60,683 bases of DNA, taken from Roseburia hominis. GTDB lineage: Bacteria > Bacillota > Clostridia > Lachnospirales > Lachnospiraceae. The notes under the pieces were generated by a model. It made no database searches, had not been told where the DNA came from, and was given only the letters and a program-made list of their open reading frames with translations. Where the stretch lies: the NCBI GenBank assembly GCA_021771815.1, contig JAETOE010000021.1:1-60683 (forward strand), given 5' to 3'. Both the position numbers and the translations under genes were made by a program. The number at the start of each line of letters is the position of its first letter. Positions within the stretch are counted from its first letter, which is position 1. Positions 1 through 8,300 of this stretch are shown piece by piece.

Positions 1-7
1 GTTTTAT

Positions 8-64
8 GGATAATTTTCAATTATCCTATCCAATTTGATTTTCAACAGATAACTTTTAATTATC
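8..64. repeat. Two related short inverted repeats beside the integrase gene
   Basis: GGATAAT-5 nt-ATTATCC lies at 8-26, and a second dyad of the same type, GATAA-7 nt-TTATC, lies near 48-64. Both are downstream of the tyrosine recombinase gene. Arm and spacer sizes recall sites bound by tyrosine recombinases, but AT-rich intergenic DNA can give such dyads by chance. The rest of positions 1-123 shows no gene. Confidence 0.35.
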
Positions 65-123
65 GCTACCACATTAATTATACAAATTTTTCCACAATTT
101 TTCAATCCCATTATACTACATTT

Positions 124-1050
124 TTATTTTTCTACCAAATTCATCCTATTTCTCGGATGCTTTGTCCGCAATATTTCCTTTTCTTTCTCGGTCGTCACAT
201 ATGTGTATATTTGCGTTGTCGTAATAGAAGCATGTCCCAGCATTTTTTGTATATATCTGATATTTACATCTTCTTCCATCAGGTATGTGGCAAATGAATG
301 TCGGAACATATGTGGCGTAATATTTATATCTGCATGAATTTCATTGGCATATTTATGTATCATACTTCTGGCTGATTGCTCAGACAATGGCTTTCCATAC
401 CGATTGACAAAAAAATAACCATGCTGCTTTATATCATCTTCAAAATATTCCTTGTAGACATTCAATATAGACAATACCTCATTATTTCCTATTTGAAGAT
501 ACCTTTCTTTTCCACCTTTTCCTTGTATACATAACACACCGTCTTTCAAGTTAAAATATTTACTTTGCAAATGACACAATTCCGAAATACGAAGTCCTGT
601 TGAAAAAAGTGTCTCTATTACAGCAATATCCCTTAAAATGATTTTCTTATGCCACTCTGAATATTCATTAATACTCTTTTCCTTATATAAATGTGCCAAC
701 AGCTGCTCAATAACATCTCTCGGAATTATTTTAGGTAAAACAGTTTCTTCCTTAAACTTTGTTTTTACCTTGTGAAACGGATTTGTTTCTATTATTTCTT
801 CTTCCTCTAAATAGTGGAATAGTGCTTTTACACTGGCAATTTTCCTCTTAACTGTTTTTTGTTTATACATACGGTGAAGATATAAAAGATATGAGTTCAG
901 CTTTTCTTTATCTGGATTATTTACACTTTCCCCAATCAATACCATAAACTGTTCCAGATCCGCTCTGTATGCCTTTATTGTCTTATCATCAAGCTCTTTT
1001 TGGAATTTACAATAGTTCAAATATTTATTAATTTCTTCTTTTAAAACCAT
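124..1050 (-). CDS. Tyrosine recombinase (XerC/XerD-like integrase)
   Basis: Site-specific DNA recombinase of 308 aa. Residues 1-85 form the SAM-like core-binding domain and residues 105-300 the catalytic domain. The catalytic set is complete: R154 in TGLRISEL, a lysine in GKGGKER, H247 and R250 in HMFRH, H273 in LGHAS, and nucleophile Y282 in TQIYTYV. The start at 1050 is chosen because GGGAGG lies 8 nt upstream; an upstream in-frame extension has no ribosome binding site. Length and C-terminus resemble XerD, but it stands alone, without excisionase or relaxase beside it, so it may be a lone integrase, a phase-variation recombinase or an element remnant. Its target is not visible. Confidence 0.9.
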   Translation of the reverse strand: MVLKEEINKYLNYCKFQKELDDKTIKAYRADLEQFMVLIGESVNNPDKEKLNSYLLYLHRMYKQKTVKRKIASVKALFHYLEEEEIIETNPFHKVKTKFKEETVLPKIIPRDVIEQLLAHLYKEKSINEYSEWHKKIILRDIAVIETLFSTGLRISELCHLQSKYFNLKDGVLCIQGKGGKERYLQIGNNEVLSILNVYKEYFEDDIKQHGYFFVNRYGKPLSEQSARSMIHKYANEIHADINITPHMFRHSFATYLMEEDVNIRYIQKMLGHASITTTQIYTYVTTEKEKEILRTKHPRNRMNLVEK

Positions 1051-1107
1051 TATGGCAACCTCCCTGTTTTGTTGATAAAATTTATAGGGTAATCTGTTCG
1101 CTGAACA

Positions 1108-1183
1108 CATTAGGTAAAAAGTGTATGATGCCTAATGTAGACTAAATAATACAAATGCCTGAGCATTTCGCTCAGGCGCATTT
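1108..1183. promoter_or_regulatory. Inverted repeat and terminator-like hairpin upstream of the integrase
   Basis: In the gap between the divergent integrase and CYTH genes, ACATTAGG...CCTAATGT forms a dyad at about 1107-1137 (operator-like). A strong hairpin, GCCTGAGC-ATTTC-GCTCAGGC, lies at 1157-1177 followed by CATTTTAT. No rightward gene ends here, so the hairpin is either a bidirectional insulator or a leader structure of the integrase transcript. Confidence 0.45.
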
Positions 1184-1295
1184 TATAGTTTATCAAGATT
1201 TAGATAATTCTCCATTCTCAAAATTACTTATACTAATATTGAATTTCCACGCCCACATTGTTATGATAAGTAAATAAACATATAAGGAGTCCCCC

Positions 1296-1748
1296 ATGGA
1301 AATCGAACGCAAATACCTTGTCAAAACCATACCCGAAAATCTCGAACAATACCCCTGTAAGCAAATCGAACAGGGCTACTTAAACACCGACCCGGTCGTG
1401 CGCATCCGCCGCTCGAACGATACATACACGCTGACCTACAAAGGAAAAGGACTCTTAGTCCGCGAGGAATACAACCTCCCGCTGAACGCAGAATCCTTTA
1501 CACATATGAAGTCAAAAATCGACGGCATTCTCGTCGCAAAGCGCCGCTACCTGATTCCTTTCGCGGAAAAATACACCATTGAACTTGACATTTTTGAGGG
1601 TGAACTCGCTCCGCTCATGCTCGCCGAGGTCGAATTTGAAACTGAGGAGGAGGCAAATACCTTCACACCGCCGGAGTGGTTCGGGGAGGATGTGACTTTC
1701 TCGACCAGGTATCAAAATAGCACACTAAGCCAGCGCAGACCGCAGTAA
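1296..1748 (+). CDS. CYTH domain protein (triphosphate tunnel metalloenzyme family)
   Basis: A 150-aa protein with the diagnostic ExExK motif at residues 2-6 (EIERK), followed by alternating basic and acidic beta-strand residues such as VRIRR and LTYKGKG. This is the CYTH tunnel fold that binds inorganic or organic triphosphates with divalent metal. Bacterial members of this size usually hydrolyse tripolyphosphate; a class IV adenylate cyclase role is less likely. AAGGAG lies about 8 nt before the ATG. It is the only rightward gene here and does not appear to be in an operon. Substrate cannot be told from sequence. Confidence 0.85.
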   Translation: MEIERKYLVKTIPENLEQYPCKQIEQGYLNTDPVVRIRRSNDTYTLTYKGKGLLVREEYNLPLNAESFTHMKSKIDGILVAKRRYLIPFAEKYTIELDIFEGELAPLMLAEVEFETEEEANTFTPPEWFGEDVTFSTRYQNSTLSQRRPQ

Positions 1749-1803
1749 GCAAACCGCCGGATGGCTCCGTTTTCCCGTTAGGTTTCACAATTTAGCTTTC
1801 GCC

Positions 1804-2997
1804 TCAATCGAGCCATCCCGCCTCGTCAAGCAGACGGTAGAGCGTCGGATTCAGACGGAATTCCTCCATCATGCGCTCTACCTCGCCAAGATAACGCTTC
1901 TTTACCGTCTTCGGCACGATTAATCTGGTGGAGCCTGCGCCGCCTTTCCTAACCGCGCGGATCAGCAGATTCTTCGGCGTGTGCGCAAAATCGATAAACT
2001 CCAGGATCTGCGTCTTGTACCCGCAGCATTCCAGTAAATTCGCACGTATCGCATCCGTCGCGAGCGCTGCAAAGCGCTCTTTTATGATGCCATAACGCGT
2101 CAACAGCGCATAATCCTCCGTCTCGATCTGTCCGTTGAGCTCATGCTGACAGCAGGGCACGGAGAAAATCATCCGCGCATTCCAGCAGATTGCGTTATAT
2201 AGCGCGAAATCCGTCGCCGTATCGCAGGCGTGGAGCGTCACGACCATATCCACCGGAAAATCCGCCCGGTACCCGTTGATATCGCCAATCTCAAAATGCA
2301 GATTTTCGTAGCCGTATTTCTTCGCCGCGGCGTTGCAGTTCCTTATGACATCTGCTTTCAGATCAAGACCGACGATCCGCACTTTCCGCTTTTTTATCTC
2401 CGAAAAATAATAGTACAGAACAAATGTAAGATATGATTTGCCGCACCCAAAATCAATAATGTTCCATTCTTCCTCCGGCTCATCACCGACTGCATCCTCG
2501 ATGATCTCAAGGAAACGGTTGATCTGCCGAAATTTGTCATACATCGACTTTACAACTTTTCCCTCGGCGGTAAAAATCCCCATATCCACAAGCGGCGGAA
2601 TCACCGTTCCTTCCTCCAGGATATAGTTCTTTTTCCGGTTGTGCGAAACGGACTCCTTCGCCGCGCCGCATTCGCTCCGCTTTGTCTTGTATGTGACCCT
2701 GCCCTTCTTCGAGCACAGATACATATGCTCCGCCCCGTCATCCCATGCATTCACCTGCAAATATGCGCCGATCACCGTGTCTGTCAGATATTGTTCTATG
2801 CCGTCAGTCGGAATATTCTGATGAAATACCTGCTTCTCGGTGTAAGCCGCCGCCTGATAGTAGGACTCCTTCTTCTCGACCACGATTTTACGGTACGCCG
2901 TGTCCTCGCTTTCCGGTTTGCTGATAATAACTTTATAAGGAAGCGCCCGTGCCATCCGGCAAAGCGCTTCCCTCTGTTCGTCCAATCCCTGTCCCAT
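1804..2997 (-). CDS. SAM-dependent methyltransferase (Methyltransf_32-like)
   Basis: About 397 aa. Numbering from an ATG five codons upstream, the SAM-binding motif DFGCGKSYLTF is at 187-197, the acidic ribose-binding strand VGLDLK at 214-219, the VTLHACDTATD segment at 258-268 and the SVPCCQHE motif at 284-291. The PCC motif is typical of the METTL25/RRNAD1-like group. The roughly 140-residue N-terminal part is not recognised and may bind the substrate, perhaps RNA. The start at 2997 is preferred because AGGAG lies about 6 nt upstream; the ATG at 3012 lacks a site. Substrate unknown. Confidence 0.8.
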   Translation of the reverse strand: MGQGLDEQREALCRMARALPYKVIISKPESEDTAYRKIVVEKKESYYQAAAYTEKQVFHQNIPTDGIEQYLTDTVIGAYLQVNAWDDGAEHMYLCSKKGRVTYKTKRSECGAAKESVSHNRKKNYILEEGTVIPPLVDMGIFTAEGKVVKSMYDKFRQINRFLEIIEDAVGDEPEEEWNIIDFGCGKSYLTFVLYYYFSEIKKRKVRIVGLDLKADVIRNCNAAAKKYGYENLHFEIGDINGYRADFPVDMVVTLHACDTATDFALYNAICWNARMIFSVPCCQHELNGQIETEDYALLTRYGIIKERFAALATDAIRANLLECCGYKTQILEFIDFAHTPKNLLIRAVRKGGAGSTRLIVPKTVKKRYLGEVERMMEEFRLNPTLYRLLDEAGWLD

Positions 2998-3046
2998 ATT
3001 CGTCTCCTGCATAAAAGTGTGATTCGCCCACCCTCACGTTTCAAAT

Positions 3047-3697
3047 TTACCGCAGACGCTGCGTCTCATAGCGCTGCTTTGTGCGGATGCAGTTCTTTAA
3101 CTGCTCGTAGCGGAGGTCAACCTCACCCTCAGGAATCACCACATCAATCGCCACCGCCATACTGTTAATCAGATGATTGTCCACCTCATCCCGCATGGAA
3201 ATCAAAATATTATACTTTTCCTCAAGTGTATCCGCATCGAAAAATGCCAGAAGCTTCGGATTCACTCCGTCCGCCGTTTCCTGCGGCACGCTTTCGGCCA
3301 TTGGCTGCCCGTTCGTCTCCTGCGGTACACTTTCGTACATCGGCTGCCCGTTCGTTTCCTGCGCCGCACTTCCGGTCGCCGGCTGCCCGCTTGGCGTGGT
3401 CTTTGCCTGCGGTACATTCTTAGGGCACGACGCTTCCGGCGTCTCCCTCCTAACACGCTCAAAACGGTACTTCTGCGTCACCGCCGGGTATTTCACGTGA
3501 TCAACCTCGCTCACAAACATCTCAAGCGGTCTTGCGTACACCTTATAATCGCCGTACAGCGCCTGATAAATGACAAGCTGCTCGCGCGTCTCCGAATGCT
3601 CCGCCACCGCAACGATCTGATATAATTTGTCCTTAAAGTGACGATACAGTTCCCCGCTCTTTGGCATTGTGTCTATTCTTTCTGCTTCCATATGCAT
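3047..3697 (-). CDS. DUF1653 domain protein with a repeated linker
   Basis: A 216-aa cytoplasmic protein. An N-terminal DUF1653 domain of about 70 residues is recognisable from GELYRHFKDKLYQI, HSETREQLVIYQALYG and YARPLEMF. A proline/glutamine-rich linker follows with near-perfect repeats of TNGQPM-ESVPQE, then a C-terminal helical segment of about 75 residues. The start is placed at 3697, which has AAGGAAAG upstream; a longer frame reaching 3802 would overlap the preceding gene and is rejected. It lies 43 bp after the repeat-rich membrane protein gene, probably co-transcribed. The domain's function is not established. Confidence 0.75.
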   Translation of the reverse strand: MHMEAERIDTMPKSGELYRHFKDKLYQIVAVAEHSETREQLVIYQALYGDYKVYARPLEMFVSEVDHVKYPAVTQKYRFERVRRETPEASCPKNVPQAKTTPSGQPATGSAAQETNGQPMYESVPQETNGQPMAESVPQETADGVNPKLLAFFDADTLEEKYNILISMRDEVDNHLINSMAVAIDVVIPEGEVDLRYEQLKNCIRTKQRYETQRLR

Positions 3698-3740
3698 CTT
3701 CTTATTCTTTCCTTTCTTTGCCCGTCTATCGCTGTCCGTC

Positions 3741-4433
3741 TTAAATTTCCGCCGGAAGCTCATAGCTGTTGAGCATTTCAACGCCCTCCGCGACAAAATC
3801 ACGCTCGAAGCTCAAATCCGCCTGATACCCCATAATCATAAGATCGTCGATCTCCCGCATCAGTTCGCTTGTTCCTTCGATGTCTATTGCATTTACAAGT
3901 GTCTGTGCACCGTCGAGCATCTGCCTCTCAAGTTCGTCCTGCTCGTTCTCACGCACATTTGCCGCCGCACGCGTCAGGATATCATTGGACTGCGCCTGGT
4001 GCGGACGCGTCTGCTGGCTCGTGCGCCCTCCTCCCTGGCTCTGCTGTCCCCTCCACTGCGCAAGACGCTGCCCGACGCCTCTCTGCTGTGCTCCTTTGCT
4101 ATTTTGCCTTGCCCCATATGCCTGCCCGCCATTCTGCTGCGGTCTGGCATAGGTCGGCTGCGCCGCCTGATATGCCTGCTGCGGCATCTGATATCCCTGC
4201 GCCGGACGCGCCTGCTGCGGCATCCGATATCCCTGTGCCGGACGCGCCTGCTGCGTCTGATACCCTTGCGCCGGACGCGCCTGCTGCGGCATCCGATATC
4301 CCTGTGCCGGACGCGCCTGCTGCGGACGATTTTGCTGCCGCGGCACATTGGGGCGCGTTCCCTGCCTCTGCTGCGCCAGCTTCGCCCTTCTGACAATCAC
4401 CCATATGATTAAAATTAGAACTAAAATTTCCAC
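3741..4433 (-). CDS. Membrane-anchored protein with QARPAQGY tandem repeats
   Basis: A 230-aa protein of unknown function. One hydrophobic helix at residues 2-16 is followed by a basic stretch, so the bulk probably stays cytoplasmic. Residues about 35-90 hold four units of 11-13 aa with the core QQARPAQGY, followed by further Q/A/G-rich sequence and an acidic C-terminal domain of about 80 residues that looks folded. The GTG start at 4433 is supported by GAGGTG 7 nt upstream. The DNA repeat (4163-4330) is conserved at nucleotide level, suggesting recent expansion or slippage. Nothing else is recognised. Confidence 0.65.
   Translation of the reverse strand: MEILVLILIIWVIVRRAKLAQQRQGTRPNVPRQQNRPQQARPAQGYRMPQQARPAQGYQTQQARPAQGYRMPQQARPAQGYQMPQQAYQAAQPTYARPQQNGGQAYGARQNSKGAQQRGVGQRLAQWRGQQSQGGGRTSQQTRPHQAQSNDILTRAAANVRENEQDELERQMLDGAQTLVNAIDIEGTSELMREIDDLMIMGYQADLSFERDFVAEGVEMLNSYELPAEI
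4163..4330 (-). repeat. Minisatellite encoding QQARPAQGY units
   Basis: Four near-identical units of about 36-39 bp, each containing TGCGCCGGACGCGCCTGCTG or TGTGCCGGACGCGCCTGCTG on the plus strand, lie in frame in the gene on the opposite strand. Unit length is a multiple of three, so copy-number change would keep the frame. Confidence 0.8.
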
Positions 4434-4488
4434 TCTGCTTCACCTCATGCTTCTCTCGTTAAAATCCTGCTCAAAAAGTTTTGCTCTA

Positions 4489-4517
4489 TGTACAAACACA
4501 CTTAATCATATTATAAT
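4489..4517 (+). promoter_or_regulatory. Predicted promoter of ktrB-ktrA
   Basis: TGTACA at 4489-4494 and TATAAT at 4512-4517 are separated by 17 nt. This leaves a leader of only about 55 nt before ktrB, too short for a ydaO-type c-di-AMP riboswitch, which often precedes potassium uptake genes in Firmicutes. Confidence 0.55.
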
Positions 4518-4581
4518 GATTTAGAATTCGTTTCACAACATAAAAATTTTTCTATTCTTATTTGGAGGGAACAAACTACCC

Positions 4582-5925
4582 ATGCTGCAAAAACATTTTA
4601 AGAATCTTTCCGGCATGCAGCTCATTGCCATCGGCTTTTTCCTGCTGATTATGACCGGAACTTTTCTTCTGATGCTCCCCGTCTCGTCAAGGGACGGAAC
4701 ATTCACGCCGTTTATGACGGCGCTCTTTACTGCGACCAGCGCATCCTGCGTGACCGGACTGATTCTGGTCGATACCTACACACACTGGTCCTTGTTCGGA
4801 CAGCTCGTGCTGCTCGCTCTGATTCAGATCGGCGGACTTGGTTTTATTACGATCGGCACCGCCGTCTCGCTTATCCTGCGCCGGAAGATCGGCTTAAAAG
4901 AGCGCGGCTGGATCAAAGAAAGCTTTAACGTGCTCGATATCGGCGGCGTTGTCCGGCTGATTCGTCTGGTACTGAAAGGAACGCTGCTCTTCGAGGGCGT
5001 GGGCGCTCTGCTTTTATTTATCCGTTTTTACCCCCGCATGGGATTTGCGAAAGGTCTTTACTACGGCATCTGGCACGCAATTTCCGCGTTCTGCAACGCC
5101 GGCTTTGACCTGATGGGCTATGACGAGCCTTACTCCTCGTTCACCGCCTACTATGACGACCCCGTCGTTTCCTTTACCCTATGCGGTCTTATTTTAATCG
5201 GCGGGCTCGGTTTTATCGTGTGGAGCGATATCGCACAGCACAAATGGCATTTTCGCAAGTATGCCCTGCAGACCAAGATGGTCCTTAGCGTAAGCGCCGT
5301 TCTCGTTTTCGGCGGCGCGCTGCTGTTCTATCTGCTTGAAGGAAACCGGCTCTATGCAGATATGTCCCCCATGGGGAAATTCTGCAGTTCGTTTTTCAAC
5401 GCGATTACGCCGCGTACGGCCGGTTTCAACACGACCGACACGGGCGCGCTCTCGGAAGGCGGCAAGCTTCTGACGATCATCCTGATGTTTATCGGCGGCG
5501 GCTCCGGCTCGACCGCCGGAGGCGTTAAGATGGCAACTATTTTCGTGCTGCTGCTTCATCTTCGTTCCACACTGCTGCGCACGAACGGAACCAACATTTT
5601 CGGCAGACGCATTGAGAATGATACCGTAACAAAAGCGTCCGCGCTGTTATGCACATACCTTGTCTGCAGCCTCGCGGCAACGCTCGCGATTACAGGCATG
5701 CAGGATTTCGCCATCGGCGACACGCTCTTTGAGGTCGTATCTGCCATCTGTACGGTAGGCATGACGGCGGGCATTACCGGACAGTTGAATGTCATCTCAC
5801 AGGCAATCATTGTATTTCTAATGTACATCGGTCGTCTCGGAAGCCTCTCGTTTGCGCTTTCTTTCACAGACCACAAGAAACTGACGCACATCATGCAGCC
5901 AGTAGAACGCATCAATATTGGTTAG
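4582..5925 (+). CDS. ktrB: Potassium uptake membrane subunit KtrB (TrkH family)
   Basis: A 447-aa polytopic membrane protein of the Trk/Ktr superfamily that conducts K+ (often coupled to Na+) through a four-fold pseudosymmetric pore. All four filter loops are visible: TSASCVTGL at 52-60, AFCNAGFD at 169-176, TPRTAGFNT at 276-284 and ICTVGMTAG at 389-397. The intramembrane gating loop with GGGSGSTAGG is at about 305-314. Length matches KtrB (about 445 aa). It is followed by its cytoplasmic RCK partner, with an unusual repeated element between them. Confidence 0.95.
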   Translation: MLQKHFKNLSGMQLIAIGFFLLIMTGTFLLMLPVSSRDGTFTPFMTALFTATSASCVTGLILVDTYTHWSLFGQLVLLALIQIGGLGFITIGTAVSLILRRKIGLKERGWIKESFNVLDIGGVVRLIRLVLKGTLLFEGVGALLLFIRFYPRMGFAKGLYYGIWHAISAFCNAGFDLMGYDEPYSSFTAYYDDPVVSFTLCGLILIGGLGFIVWSDIAQHKWHFRKYALQTKMVLSVSAVLVFGGALLFYLLEGNRLYADMSPMGKFCSSFFNAITPRTAGFNTTDTGALSEGGKLLTIILMFIGGGSGSTAGGVKMATIFVLLLHLRSTLLRTNGTNIFGRRIENDTVTKASALLCTYLVCSLAATLAITGMQDFAIGDTLFEVVSAICTVGMTAGITGQLNVISQAIIVFLMYIGRLGSLSFALSFTDHKKLTHIMQPVERINIG

Positions 5926-5930
5926 AAAAC

Positions 5931-6028
5931 AAGGAGGCAAATCCTGCACAGCTTGCTGGGCGTTGCTCCATGCATAGGGCATACGCCATGCAGGCATGGC
6001 AGACATTTCCTTCGGAAAACAAGGAGGA
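5931..6028 (+). repeat. RBS-associated repeat element, copy A (ktrB/ktrA junction)
   Basis: A structured element between ktrB and ktrA. It opens with AAGGAGG (5931) and closes with AAGGAGG (6021), which serves as the ktrA ribosome binding site. The 13-mer GAAAACAAGGAGG is directly repeated at 5925-5937 and 6015-6027. Between lie the conserved block ATCCTGCACAGCTTGCTGGG, a variable part with the perfect hairpin GCCATGCAGGCATGGC, and the hairpin TTTCCTTCGGAAA. The same element occurs at 42858-42956 and 45092-45172. Confidence 0.85.
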
Positions 6029-6031
6029 TTT

Positions 6032-6682
6032 ATGAAATCAATCTTAATTATCGGAATCGGACGTTTTGGCTCACATCTCTGCATGAATCTCTCGAGGCTC
6101 GACAATGAAATTATGATCGTCGATCAGGATGAAGCGAAGCTCGAGGATCTGCTGCCCTTCGTGGTCAGCGCCAAGATCGGTGACTGCACGAACGAAAAAG
6201 TATTAAAGAGCCTCGGTGTCGGCAACTTTGATCTCTGCTTTGTCTGCATCGGTAACAATTTCCAGAGCAGCCTTGAGATCACCAGCCAGCTTAGAGAGCT
6301 CGGCGCTAAGTACATCGTGAGCAAGGCGAACCGCGATATCCATGCAAAGTTTCTCTTAAAAAACGGCGCCGATGAAGTCATTTACCCCGACCGCGATATC
6401 GCCGAAAAAGTCGCCGTACGTTTCTCCGCCAATCAGGTCTTTGATTATGTGGAACTTGGAAGCGGCTACTCCATCTACGAAATTTCGCCGCTGTCGGAAT
6501 GGATCGGACATTCCATCAAGGATATTAATTTCCGCGCCGTGTATAACGCAAATATCATCGGTGTGAAAGCGGACGGCAACATGAAGCTCATGCCCGGTCC
6601 TGACTATGTCTTCCAGAAGGAGGAGCATCTTATGGTCATCGGACATCAGCACGATATCGAGAAAATTGTAAAGAAACTATAA
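6032..6682 (+). CDS. ktrA: Potassium uptake regulatory subunit KtrA (RCK)
   Basis: A 216-aa cytoplasmic ring subunit that gates KtrB. The N-terminal Rossmann RCK domain starts with ILIIGIGRFGSH (GxGxxG dinucleotide/ATP site), with the acidic strand end IVDQDEAK. The RCK_C domain follows from about residue 140 and is the c-di-AMP/ligand-binding part in this family. The start at 6032 is fixed by AAGGAGGATTT directly upstream, supplied by the repeat element. It forms an operon with ktrB and is closed by a strong terminator. Confidence 0.93.
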   Translation: MKSILIIGIGRFGSHLCMNLSRLDNEIMIVDQDEAKLEDLLPFVVSAKIGDCTNEKVLKSLGVGNFDLCFVCIGNNFQSSLEITSQLRELGAKYIVSKANRDIHAKFLLKNGADEVIYPDRDIAEKVAVRFSANQVFDYVELGSGYSIYEISPLSEWIGHSIKDINFRAVYNANIIGVKADGNMKLMPGPDYVFQKEEHLMVIGHQHDIEKIVKKL

Positions 6683-6683
6683 A

Positions 6684-6737
6684 AAAGCTGCCGTACAGGA
6701 AACGGCTTTACGTATGCTCCTCCTGTACGGCAGCTTT
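6684..6737. terminator. Bidirectional terminator between ktrA and the cupin gene
   Basis: A 17-bp perfect stem, AAAGCTGCCGTACAGGA at 6684-6700 pairing with 6721-6737, has A-rich and T-rich flanks on both sides. It sits between two convergent genes and can serve both. Confidence 0.85.
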
Positions 6738-6746
6738 CCTCTTCTC

Positions 6747-7088
6747 TTATACAAATTCCTGACGCGTCGGTGTAAAAATATCCAACAGAATTCCCTCCTC
6801 CAGACACACGCACCCATGCTCTATCGAATTCTGCTTAAGCAGCGCATCCCCCGGATTCACGACCCGTCTCACGCCGTCGATCTCGAACTCGAACCGTCCC
6901 GATACCACATAAGTTATCTGTGTGTGCGGATGATGGTGCAGCGCGCCGATCGCCCCTTTCTTAAAATGATTCTCGACGCACATCAGCTCATCCCCATAAG
7001 CTAAAACCTTGCGTTGCACTCCTTCTGCGCAATTCTCTGCTTCGATTTTCTCATTAAAATTCCATATCTGATTCTTCCCTGTTTTCAT
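6747..7088 (-). CDS. Small cupin-domain protein
   Basis: A 113-aa single-domain cupin. The metal-binding motif HHHPHTQ is followed by the second conserved block with NPGDALL and NSIEHG. The start at 7088 overlaps the stop of the MFS gene as ATGA, so it is translationally coupled as the last gene of the uronate locus. Proteins of this size near uxuAB are often sugar-acid isomerase-like or ligand-sensing cupins (KdgF-like). A role in handling an unsaturated or linear uronate is possible but inferred only from context. Confidence 0.75.
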   Translation of the reverse strand: MKTGKNQIWNFNEKIEAENCAEGVQRKVLAYGDELMCVENHFKKGAIGALHHHPHTQITYVVSGRFEFEIDGVRRVVNPGDALLKQNSIEHGCVCLEEGILLDIFTPTRQEFV

Positions 7089-8272
7089 CCCGCCTCGCAC
7101 TCCTTTCTGTGCTGTCCGCCGACATAGGTTACCAGCCCGACGATACATACCATATCAATAAACACAACTGCCACGATCGAGCTCATTCCGAAAAAGATAC
7201 CGGAAGTCTCCGCTATTTTTCCGATAATCGACGGCATCACGATCGAGCCGATGCTCGCAGCCGTTAAAATAAAGCTCCACGCAAGCGGATACTTCTCAAT
7301 GAGCGCACCCGAAAAAGAAACCGTCGTCGGATAGATGCCCGCCATGCTGTAGCCAAATCCCATAATTCCGATTATAATCCAGAGCGTACTCCTGCTAAAG
7401 AGAAGCAAAAAGAAAAACAATACCAGTCCGATTCCCATGACAAGCAGCAGACGCTCTTTCGGCATCTTCGTCGAAAGCCACGCCGTGGTAAGTCTTCCCG
7501 CAAGAATCATGATCCAGAGCACACTCGCCGTGATCTGTGACAGGGATGCCGGCAAAAAGCCTGTGTCCTTAAAGTATGTGATCATCCATCCGATCACTCC
7601 CTGCTCTGCGCAAAGGTAAAAAAACAGCGTCGCGGTGCACAGATAAAAAAGCGGCTCCTTAAAAAAGCCGAAACTGCCGCCCGCATCCCGCTTTCCCGCC
7701 TTGTCATCATCCACCGGTATCAGGAAATAGAGAATCCAGCTCAAAATTCCCATACCGAGCATAAAATAACAGGCATATATCCAGTTCTCTGTATCTGTCA
7801 TCGTAAGCAATGTCAGAAAAATCGGAAACAAAAATGCTCCAATCGAGAACATCGCATGCAGTCCGTTGATAATCCATGCTTTTCCCGGCGCCAGACTGTT
7901 GATCGCCGTATTGCAGAAATTGCTTGTCGCGCCGCGCGCAAGCCCCGTCATGAAAAATGCCAGCGCCACACATAGATTTCCCTGTCCCAGAATAATCAAA
8001 AGATAGGCGACCGCAAAAAATGCATTGAACAGCAGAATACTCTTCTTTCTGCCGATCGCCACAGGCAGCATCCCCGCTGCAAAGCTTGAAACCAGGTTTC
8101 CCACGGAATGTAAACTAACGATCAGACCGCAGAACGCATAGTCCAAACCTCTTGCATCCCGGATAAACGGGAGCAGCGAGCCAATGGACAGCGCCAGCAT
8201 ACCGTTGATAATAAACACGCCGTAGCTGCACAGAAATTGCTTCTTCTTCCTGTCATCCTTCAAAAAATCCAT
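7085..8272 (-). CDS. MFS transporter
   Basis: A 395-aa major facilitator with about 12 hydrophobic segments and the loop 2-3 signature region ending GRKKSILLF. It lies 28 bp after the uxuB-like gene and overlaps the cupin gene. Position suggests import or export of a hexuronate or related sugar acid; the substrate is not readable from sequence. The N-terminus (MDFLKDDRKKKQF) is short and cytoplasmic, as usual in this superfamily. Confidence 0.8.
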   Translation of the reverse strand: MDFLKDDRKKKQFLCSYGVFIINGMLALSIGSLLPFIRDARGLDYAFCGLIVSLHSVGNLVSSFAAGMLPVAIGRKKSILLFNAFFAVAYLLIILGQGNLCVALAFFMTGLARGATSNFCNTAINSLAPGKAWIINGLHAMFSIGAFLFPIFLTLLTMTDTENWIYACYFMLGMGILSWILYFLIPVDDDKAGKRDAGGSFGFFKEPLFYLCTATLFFYLCAEQGVIGWMITYFKDTGFLPASLSQITASVLWIMILAGRLTTAWLSTKMPKERLLLVMGIGLVLFFFLLLFSRSTLWIIIGIMGFGYSMAGIYPTTVSFSGALIEKYPLAWSFILTAASIGSIVMPSIIGKIAETSGIFFGMSSIVAVVFIDMVCIVGLVTYVGGQHRKECEAG

Positions 8273-8300
8273 CTATTTCAATCCACCTTCTTATTATTGT

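Noticed and set aside
3669-4412. Long plus-strand frame opposite the QARPAQGY gene
   Set aside because: Shadow of the tandem repeat: arginine/leucine-rich periodic peptide, no ribosome binding site, while the opposite frame has a membrane helix and GAGGTG site.
4434-4581. Possible c-di-AMP riboswitch before ktrB
   Set aside because: The leader after the predicted promoter is only about 55 nt, and no ydaO-type conserved blocks are seen.
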